A model generated the notes under the pieces. The model saw only the letters and a list, made by a program, of their open reading frames with translations. It did no database searches and was not told the DNA's origin. Of a stretch of 13,045 nt of DNA, positions 1-5,233 are shown in pieces; within the stretch, counting starts at the first letter, position 1, and each line of letters opens with the position of its first letter. A program made the position numbers and the translations under genes. Origin of the DNA: CAVSZB01 sp964420395 (GTDB lineage: Bacteria > Krumholzibacteriota > Krumholzibacteriia > LZORAL124-64-63); assembly GCA_964420395.1 (NCBI GenBank), contig CAYQTJ010000081.1, positions 1 through 13,045 on the forward strand, written 5' to 3'.

Positions 1-1083
1 CGCGCAAGGCGGCGCCGCGCCGGATTTATCCGCGGAGGGCGTACGTGCGGCGGGCAGGCGCCGCCGCGCGCGATCGCTCCGCCGCCGGCCGCGCCGCAGC
101 CGGCGGCGCGCGCCAATCCACCCGTCCCGATCCCCGGCGACGGTCCGGTGCGCTCTCCGGCGGAGCTGGCCACCATCCTCGAGGACGTCGGAGACGGGTC
201 GCCGGCGCCGGACGGGCCGCGCCACGCCGCCGCTTCCGGCCCGGGGCCCGCGAGCGTCGACCCGGAGGAACTGATCCGCCGGGTCGGCGAGCTTCCGGCC
301 CTGCCGCGCGTGGCCAACCACATCCTGGCCCTGATCGCGGATCCGAACACGACCGCCAGCAAGCTCGAGAAGGCGATCATCCTGGATCAGGCGCTCACGG
401 CGAAGATCCTCAAGATCGCCAACTCCTCCTTCTACGGCGGGCTGCGCGACGTGAACACCGTCAGCGAGGCGATCGTGCGCCTCGGCTTCGTCACGATCCG
501 CAACTGGACGCTCGTCACGGCGGCCAAGTCGGTCTTCCTCGACGCCGCGGCCGGGCCGGCGCTGCAGCAGATCTGGCAGCAGTCGGTGTTGTCGGCGATG
601 GCCAGCCAGCTCGTGGCCGAGCACGTGCGCCACTCGTCGCCGGAGTCGGTGTTCGTCGGCGGGCTGATGCAGAACATCGGGCAGCTGGCGCTGGCGAAGG
701 CGTCGCCGGAGTTGTTCCGGCAGGTGCTCGACACCTCCGCGGACGCGCAGGTTCCCTACCACGTGGTCGAGCGCGAGCTGCTCGGATTCGATCACGGGGC
801 CCTCGGCGCGCTGCTGATCCGCGAGTGGAACCTGAGCGACGAGCTGGAGGAGGCCGTGCGCACCCACCACCGCCTCGCCGAGGCCGGCGTGGCGCGGCCG
901 CTCGCGGCCATGATCGCGCTCGGGGAGGAGATCGCGGCCTGCAGCGGCAGCGTGCCGGACGAGGGGCTGACGATCTGGGAGATGAGCGAGGCGGCCCGGC
1001 TGCTCGACGTCCCCGAGACGACCTACGTGGAACTGCTGGAGAAGGCCCGCCGCCTGCGCATCGATCCGCGGCTGTTCGGCTGA
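1..1083 (+). CDS. HDOD domain protein, 5' end probably outside the window
   Basis: HDOD-domain signalling protein, a catalytically degenerate relative of HD phosphohydrolases. Such proteins usually act as output or scaffold modules in motility, development or stress signalling. Counting from the GTG at 148, the HDOD domain spans about residues 39-245. It starts at EELIRRVGELPALP and includes the conserved ILDQALTAKILKIANSSFYG block. The position of the HD pair reads QN (GGLMQNIGQ, about 172-180), so metal-dependent hydrolysis is unlikely. The FDHGALGALLIREW segment near 214-227 and a later HH pair are kept. The same frame is open to base 1, has no usable start codon before 148, and encodes a Pro/Ala-rich linker. 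GTG 148 has no Shine-Dalgarno sequence, so I think the protein begins upstream, perhaps with another N-terminal domain. If GTG 148 is the true start, the protein has 311 residues. The very first ~55 bases look less protein-like, so this stays uncertain. The stop is 18 bases from the convergent tdk stop. Confidence 0.85.
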   Translation, partial: RARRRRAGFIRGGRTCGGQAPPRAIAPPPAAPQPAARANPPVPIPGDGPVRSPAELATILEDVGDGSPAPDGPRHAAASGPGPASVDPEELIRRVGELPALPRVANHILALIADPNTTASKLEKAIILDQALTAKILKIANSSFYGGLRDVNTVSEAIVRLGFVTIRNWTLVTAAKSVFLDAAAGPALQQIWQQSVLSAMASQLVAEHVRHSSPESVFVGGLMQNIGQLALAKASPELFRQVLDTSADAQVPYHVVERELLGFDHGALGALLIREWNLSDELEEAVRTHHRLAEAGVARPLAAMIALGEEIAACSGSVPDEGLTIWEMSEAARLLDVPETTYVELLEKARRLRIDPRLFG

Positions 1084-1101
1084 CGCCGCGGCCGGTTCCG
1101 C

Positions 1102-1689
1102 TCAGCCCCCCGCGCTCTCGTCCCCCTCGCCGGCCGGCGGCTCGAAGCAGCGGCGGCAGCGCGCCTCGTACGTGCCCTGCGCGCCGACGACGATCTGATC
1201 CAGGCTCGCGGTCAGCCGCTGCGTGTGATTGGCGGGATTGCCGCAGACCATGCAGATCGCCAGTTGCTTCGTGATGTACTCGGCGGCCGCCATCATGGCC
1301 GGCATCGGGCCGAACGGACGGCCGCGGTAGTCCTGGTCCAGCCCCGCGACGATGACCCGCTTGCCGAGATTGGCGAGCCGGTTGCAGACGTCCACCACGC
1401 CGGCGTCGAAGAACTGGCCCTCGTCGATCCCCACCACTTCTGTCTTGTCGTCGACCCGGCCGAGGATGTCGGCGCTCGCGGCGACGACCTCGCCCGGCAT
1501 GCGCTGCTGGCTGTGCGAGACGATGTCCGTGGCGTGGAACCGGTTGTCGAGCGCCGGCTTGAAGACCTGCAGGCGCTGTCTCGCGATTTCGACGCGGCGC
1601 AGGCGGCGGATGAGTTCCTCGCTCTTGCCGCTGAACATCGGTCCGCAAATGACCTCGATCCAGCCGGTCCTGCCCTGGATGACCTGCAT
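1102..1689 (-). CDS. tdk: Thymidine kinase, TK1 type
   Basis: Thymidine kinase phosphorylates thymidine (and deoxyuridine) to dTMP in the cytoplasm, a salvage route to dTTP. The 195-residue length is typical of the bacterial and human TK1 family. Visible features are the P-loop GPMFSGKS at residues 16-23, the catalytic and Walker B segment IDEGQFF with Glu90, and two zinc-binding pairs, CMVC (146-149) and CRRC (178-181). The lasso loop TYEARCRRC precedes the C-terminus. The frame continues upstream of this ATG, but the ATG at 1689 has a perfect AGGAGG five bases upstream, and the family N-terminus (short strand, then P-loop) fits it. The extra 78 upstream residues would read through the promoter region. 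The gene is convergent with the HDOD gene and divergent from btpA. Its product could feed dTTP to the RmlA encoded across the intergenic region; that link is inference. Confidence 0.96.
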   Translation of the reverse strand: MQVIQGRTGWIEVICGPMFSGKSEELIRRLRRVEIARQRLQVFKPALDNRFHATDIVSHSQQRMPGEVVAASADILGRVDDKTEVVGIDEGQFFDAGVVDVCNRLANLGKRVIVAGLDQDYRGRPFGPMPAMMAAAEYITKQLAICMVCGNPANHTQRLTASLDQIVVGAQGTYEARCRRCFEPPAGEGDESAGG

Positions 1690-1694
1690 CGTCG

Positions 1695-1700
1695 CCTCCT
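1695..1700 (-). promoter_or_regulatory. Shine-Dalgarno site of tdk
   Basis: On the minus strand this reads AGGAGG, followed by five bases and the ATG at 1689. It decides the tdk start against the longer upstream frame. Confidence 0.8.
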
Positions 1701-1737
1701 GCCGCCGCCTTGCCGAGTGGTGCCGGGACCGCGGCAG

Positions 1738-1766
1738 AATGTAGCGGACCGCGGCGGTCCGGCCAA
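1738..1766 (-). promoter_or_regulatory. Candidate sigma-70-like promoter of tdk with internal dyad
   Basis: On the minus strand, TTGGCC (1766-1761, 4/6 match to the -35 consensus) is followed by exactly 17 bases and TACATT (1743-1738, 4/6 match to the -10 consensus). This predicts a 5' leader of about 40 bases for tdk. The spacer holds a perfect 6-bp inverted repeat, GGACCG-CGG-CGGTCC at 1746-1760, which could be an operator or a chance palindrome in GC-rich DNA. The match is by eye only. Confidence 0.4.
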
Positions 1767-1820
1767 CCCTGAAGCGCGCGGGCCGGCATCCTGGGGGTTT
1801 CGCGGCGCCCGCCCGGCCGC

Positions 1821-1826
1821 TATAAT
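1821..1826 (+). promoter_or_regulatory. Candidate -10 element upstream of btpA
   Basis: A perfect TATAAT stands in otherwise extremely GC-rich DNA, 44 bases before the preferred btpA start. No good -35 hexamer is seen at the usual distance (TTTCGC at 17 bases), and there is no extended -10 TG. It is the best promoter candidate for the btpA-rmlA-rmlB-B3/4-ggt unit. Confidence 0.4.
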
Positions 1827-1862
1827 GCCGGCCGCGGGCGCGCGCCGCGCCGGCGCCGATGC

Positions 1863-1867
1863 GGAGG
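1863..1867 (+). promoter_or_regulatory. Shine-Dalgarno site deciding the btpA start
   Basis: GGAGG lies three bases before the ATG at 1871, a short spacing. The in-frame ATG at 1859 has no such site upstream and would lie before this motif, so 1871 is preferred. Confidence 0.5.
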
Positions 1868-1870
1868 ATC

Positions 1871-2695
1871 ATGTGGACTCGTGAGTCGTTCGCCGCCCTG
1901 TGCGACCCGCCGGTGATCGGCATGGTCCACCTGGCGCCCCTGCCCGGGGCTCCGCGCTGGGGCGGGGATCCGGGCGCGGTGGAACGCGCCGCGCTGGCGG
2001 ACGCCGACGCGCTGGCGGAGGGCGGGGTCGGCGCGCTGATGGTGGAGAACTACCACGACGCGCCGTTCTGGCCCGAGCGCGTGCCTCCGGTTACCGTCGC
2101 CGCGCTGGCCCTGATGGTCGCGGCGGTCCGCCGGCGCCATCCGCGCCTGCCGATCGGAGTGAACGTGCTGCGCAACGACGCCGCCTCGGCGCTGGCGATC
2201 GCCGTGGCGACCGGCGCCGCGTTCATCCGGGTGAACGTGCACGTGGGGGCGGTGGTGACCGACCAGGGCCTGCTGCGGGGCCGCGCGCACCGGACCCTGC
2301 GTGCCCGGCGCGACCTCGGGGCCGCCGTCGGGGTGCTCGCCGACCTGCGCGTCAAGCACGGCGCGCCGCTGGCTCCGCGGCCCCTGCCGGAAGAGGCGCG
2401 CGACCTGCGCCTGCGCGGGCTGGCCGATGGCGTCATCGTGACCGGCCCCGCCACCGGCGGCGAAGCGGATCCGGAGGAACTGGCGACGGCCCGCGCCGCC
2501 CTGCCCGACTGCCCCCTGCTCGTCGGGTCGGGTCTGACGGCCGGGAACCTGCGGCGCTACGCCCGCTGGGCGGACGGCTGGATCGTCGGCACGAGTCTCC
2601 AGCATCCCGGGTCCGGGCCGTTGCGTCCGGTCGACACCGCGCGCGTGGCCGCCTTCGTGGCCGCCGCGAAAACCGAAGGGAGCGCCTCGCGATGA
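1871..2695 (+). CDS. BtpA/SgcQ family TIM-barrel protein
   Basis: Member of the BtpA/SgcQ family, predicted (beta/alpha)8 barrels. Cyanobacterial BtpA is known for its effect on photosystem I stability, and SgcQ lies in an enteric sugar-phosphotransferase locus. The enzymatic reaction of this member cannot be stated. The 274 residues match the family length. Family blocks are PVIGMVHLAPLPGAPRW (14-30), MVENYHDAPFW (57-67), GVNVLRNDAASALAIA (96-111), FIRVNVHVGAVVTDQG (118-133) and the phosphate-site-like VGSGLTAGNL (218-227) followed by DGWIVGTSL. The start at 1871 is chosen for its GGAGG; ATG 1859 would add four residues. The stop overlaps the rmlA start in ATGA (2692-2695), implying translational coupling. 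Its place at the head of a dTDP-sugar unit suggests a phosphosugar or nucleotide-linked substrate, which is inference only. Photosynthesis genes are absent from the window. Confidence 0.88.
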   Translation: MWTRESFAALCDPPVIGMVHLAPLPGAPRWGGDPGAVERAALADADALAEGGVGALMVENYHDAPFWPERVPPVTVAALALMVAAVRRRHPRLPIGVNVLRNDAASALAIAVATGAAFIRVNVHVGAVVTDQGLLRGRAHRTLRARRDLGAAVGVLADLRVKHGAPLAPRPLPEEARDLRLRGLADGVIVTGPATGGEADPEELATARAALPDCPLLVGSGLTAGNLRRYARWADGWIVGTSLQHPGSGPLRPVDTARVAAFVAAAKTEGSASR

Positions 2696-3420
2696 AGGGC
2701 GTCATCCTGGCCGGCGGCCTCGGCAGCCGGCTGTTTCCCTGCACGAAGATCACCAACAAGCACCTGCTCCCGGTCTACGACCGGCCGATGATCTTCTATC
2801 CCATCGAGGCGCTGGTGCACGCCGGCGTGAGCGACATCATGATCGTCACCGGCGGCAGCTTCGCGGGGGACTTTCTGCAATTGCTCGGCAACGGCAAGGA
2901 GTTCGGCCTCAAGGAGCTGCACTATACATACCAGGAGGGGGAGGGGGGCATCGCCGACGCGCTGCGGCTCGCGCAGGACTTCGCCGACGGCGGGCGCATC
3001 TGCGTGATCCTCGGCGACAACATCCTCGAGCGCTCGATCCGGCCGGCGGTGGATGCCTATCGCGAGCAGCCGTCGGGTGCGCGCATCCTGCTCAAGGAGG
3101 TCGAGGATCCGCAGCGCTTCGGCGTGCCGGAGTTCGCCGGGGATCGCATCGTGCGCATCGAGGAGAAGCCGCAGGCGCCGAAGTCGCGGTTCGCCGTGAC
3201 CGGCATCTACTTCTACGACCACCAGGTCTTCGAGATGATCTCCCGCCTGCGGCCGTCGGGGCGGGGAGAGCTGGAGATTTCGGACGTGAACAACATGTAC
3301 ATCGAGCGCGACCAGTTGCGGTGGAGCGTGCTGGACGGCTGGTGGACCGACGCCGGCACCTTCCCGAGCCTTCTGCACGCCTCCTCGCTGGTGGCGCGCG
3401 GCGGGGCCAACCGGCCGTGA
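2692..3420 (+). CDS. rmlA: Glucose-1-phosphate thymidylyltransferase, short form
   Basis: Forms dTDP-glucose and pyrophosphate from glucose-1-phosphate and dTTP, the first step of dTDP-rhamnose and other dTDP-deoxysugar pathways in the cytoplasm. The 242 residues are one nucleotidyltransferase domain. It is about 50 residues shorter than the classic enterobacterial RmlA and resembles the short SpsI-like forms. Motifs are the nucleotide loop LAGGLGSRLFP (6-16), TNKHLLPVYDRPMIFYP (21-37, Lys23), the metal site LGDN with Asp109, RIEEKP (155-160) and WWTDAGT with Asp220. The start is ATG 2692, inside the btpA stop (ATGA), with AAGGGAG (2676-2682) nine bases upstream. rmlB follows after 46 bases, which supports the assignment. 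The missing C-terminal extension normally contributes to oligomer contacts and the allosteric site, so feedback by dTDP-rhamnose may differ. Another nucleotide specificity (for example UTP) cannot be excluded from sequence alone. Confidence 0.93.
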   Translation: MKGVILAGGLGSRLFPCTKITNKHLLPVYDRPMIFYPIEALVHAGVSDIMIVTGGSFAGDFLQLLGNGKEFGLKELHYTYQEGEGGIADALRLAQDFADGGRICVILGDNILERSIRPAVDAYREQPSGARILLKEVEDPQRFGVPEFAGDRIVRIEEKPQAPKSRFAVTGIYFYDHQVFEMISRLRPSGRGELEISDVNNMYIERDQLRWSVLDGWWTDAGTFPSLLHASSLVARGGANRP

Positions 3421-3466
3421 GCCGGGCGGGGCACGCGGCGGCCGGGGCCGGCCGGGGGGGCGGAGC

Positions 3467-4492
3467 ATGAACATCCTCGTCACGGGCGGGGCCGGCTTCA
3501 TCGGCGCCAATCACGTCCGCTGGCTGCTCGCGAACACGGGCGACCGCGTGATCAACCTCGACGCGCTGACCTATGCGGGAAACCTCGAGAATCTGGCCGG
3601 CCTGGAGGATCATCCGCGCTACCGCTTCGTGCGCGGCGACATCGGCGACCGCGAGCTGGTCCGCTCTCTGCTGGCCGGGGAGGGTGTCGAGGCGATCGTG
3701 AATTTCGCGGCGGAAAGCCACGTCGACCGCTCGCTGGACGCGCCGCGGCTCTTCCTCGAAACGAACGTGCTCGGCACGCAGACCCTGCTGGCCGCGGCGC
3801 GGGAGGCCGGGGTGGCCCGGTTCCTGCAGGTCAGCACCGACGAGGTCTACGGCTCGCTCGGCGCCGAGGGTCGATTCACCGAGGCGACCCCGCTCGCCCC
3901 CAACTCCCCCTACGCCGCCTCCAAGGCGGCGGCCGACCTGATCTGCCGAGCCTATCATCACACCTTCGGGTTCCCGGTGGTGATCACCCGTTGCAGCAAC
4001 AACTACGGCCCGTACCAGTTTCCCGAGAAGCTGATCCCGCTGATGATCGCCAACGCCCTCGAGGGTCGGCCGCTGCCGGTCTACGGCGACGGTCTGAACG
4101 TGCGCGACTGGCTCTTCGTGGCCGACCACTGCGCCGCCCTCGACCTCGTCCTGCGTGGCGGCCGGCCGGGCGAGGTCTACAACGTCGGCGGCGACAACGA
4201 GCTGCCGAACCTCGAGCTGGTGCGCACGCTGCTGCGCCTGCTGGACCGGCCGGAGTCGCTCATCGCCTTCGTGGCCGACCGGCCCGGACACGACCGTCGC
4301 TACGCGATCGACGCCGCGAAGATCCGCCGCGAGCTCGGCTGGGCCCCGGCCCATCGCTTCGCGGACGGCCTGGCCGCCACCGTGCGGTGGTACCTGGACA
4401 ACCGGGCCTGGTGGGAGAAGATCCGCAGCGGCGCCTATCGCGACTACTACGCCACCCTCTACGGTCCCGACGGGAGGTACGGCGGCCGGTGA
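3467..4492 (+). CDS. rmlB: dTDP-glucose 4,6-dehydratase
   Basis: NAD-dependent enzyme of the extended short-chain dehydrogenase family. It converts dTDP-glucose to dTDP-4-keto-6-deoxyglucose, the branch point to rhamnose and other deoxysugars. The length of 341 residues is typical. The Rossmann motif TGGAGFIG is at 6-13. The family-specific DALTYAGNLENL block is at 32-43 and NFAAESHVDRS at 79-89. The active-site triad STDE has Thr124, Asp125 and Glu126. YAASK supplies Tyr149 and Lys153, and RCSNNYGPYQFPEKLIP follows. All residues expected for catalysis are present. It lies 46 bases after rmlA, and its stop overlaps the GTG of the next gene. No rmlC or rmlD is found here, so the final sugar is unknown. 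The gap before the start is unusually G-rich. Confidence 0.96.
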   Translation: MNILVTGGAGFIGANHVRWLLANTGDRVINLDALTYAGNLENLAGLEDHPRYRFVRGDIGDRELVRSLLAGEGVEAIVNFAAESHVDRSLDAPRLFLETNVLGTQTLLAAAREAGVARFLQVSTDEVYGSLGAEGRFTEATPLAPNSPYAASKAAADLICRAYHHTFGFPVVITRCSNNYGPYQFPEKLIPLMIANALEGRPLPVYGDGLNVRDWLFVADHCAALDLVLRGGRPGEVYNVGGDNELPNLELVRTLLRLLDRPESLIAFVADRPGHDRRYAIDAAKIRRELGWAPAHRFADGLAATVRWYLDNRAWWEKIRSGAYRDYYATLYGPDGRYGGR

Positions 4493-5205
4493 GCGCCGAT
4501 CGGGAAGACGGCTCCGGGCGGCTCGAACTGCCCGACGGCAGGGCCGTGGCCGTCGCCGCGGAACTGGCCGGCGCGGTCCTCTGCGGCGTGCTGGCGATCG
4601 ATGGCGTGGCGGTCGGGGACGCGCCGGACCTCGCGGCCGAGATGTCCGCCAGGGCGGCCGAGCTGCGGCGGCTCTACCGCGACCTTCCGCCGGGCGACAT
4701 CCCCGCCCTGGGCGAGGCGCGGCGGCTGTACCGGGCCACCGGCGTCGACCCCACGCGGACCCGCCCCTCGTCGGAGGCGCTGCTCAGGCGGGTGCTCAAG
4801 GACCAGCCGCTGCCGCGCGTGAACGCCGCCGTCGATGCGATCAACCTCGCATCGCTCTGTTTCCTGCTGCCGATCGGCCTCTACGATCTCGACCGGGTGC
4901 GGGGCGACGTCGAACTGCGGCGTGGGCGCGCGGGCGAGGCGTATCCCGGCATCCGCAAGGGCGAGGTCCACCTCGACGGCCGCCTCGGCCTGTTCGACGC
5001 GACCGGCCCGTTCGGCTCGCCGACCAGCGATTCCGCGCGGACGAGCGTCGACGCGGCGACGCGGCGGCTGCTGGCGATCGTCTTCGCGACATCGTCCTAT
5101 CCGCGGATCTCGCTGGCCGGCGACCTCGAACTGCTGGCCGGACTCGTCGTTCGCCACTGCGGCGGCCGCGCGGTCCGCTCCGCGCTCCTGTCGCGGGCCG
5201 GTTGA
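4489..5205 (+). CDS. Stand-alone B3/4 domain protein (PheRS beta editing-domain relative)
   Basis: Resembles the B3/4 domain of the phenylalanyl-tRNA synthetase beta chain, which in that enzyme hydrolyses mischarged Tyr-tRNA(Phe). Here it stands alone without catalytic or anticodon-binding modules, as in the COG3382-type solo B3/4 proteins, whose role is largely unproven. The 238 residues comprise a poorly conserved N-terminal part and a recognisable core. The core contains NAAVDAINLASLCFLLPIGLYDLDRVRGDVELR at about 112-144, KGEVHLDGRLGLFDATG at 157-173, SDSARTSVDAATRRLLAIVFA at 180-200 and a C-terminal helix. The start is GTG 4489, overlapping the rmlB stop in GTGA. A GGAGG (4473-4477) lies eleven bases upstream, so translation is probably coupled to rmlB. 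ggt follows 28 bases later. No signal peptide is seen, so a cytoplasmic place is likely. Trans-editing of a mischarged tRNA is a reasonable hypothesis but unproven. Confidence 0.82.
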   Translation: MSADREDGSGRLELPDGRAVAVAAELAGAVLCGVLAIDGVAVGDAPDLAAEMSARAAELRRLYRDLPPGDIPALGEARRLYRATGVDPTRTRPSSEALLRRVLKDQPLPRVNAAVDAINLASLCFLLPIGLYDLDRVRGDVELRRGRAGEAYPGIRKGEVHLDGRLGLFDATGPFGSPTSDSARTSVDAATRRLLAIVFATSSYPRISLAGDLELLAGLVVRHCGGRAVRSALLSRAG

Positions 5206-5233
5206 GCCAACTCCTTCCGCCGGGAGAACCGCC

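Noticed and set aside
1084..1101. Terminator between the convergent HDOD and tdk genes
   Set aside because: The 18-base gap has no clear stem-loop with a T tract.
45..1274. Plus-strand frame starting at GTG 45 with GGAGGG upstream
   Set aside because: The upstream site looks good, but the frame is shifted against the clear HDOD coding frame and yields Arg/Gly/Pro-rich text.
1859..1870. ATG 1859 as the btpA start
   Set aside because: It has no Shine-Dalgarno sequence, and the GGAGG at 1863-1867 serves the next in-frame ATG at 1871.
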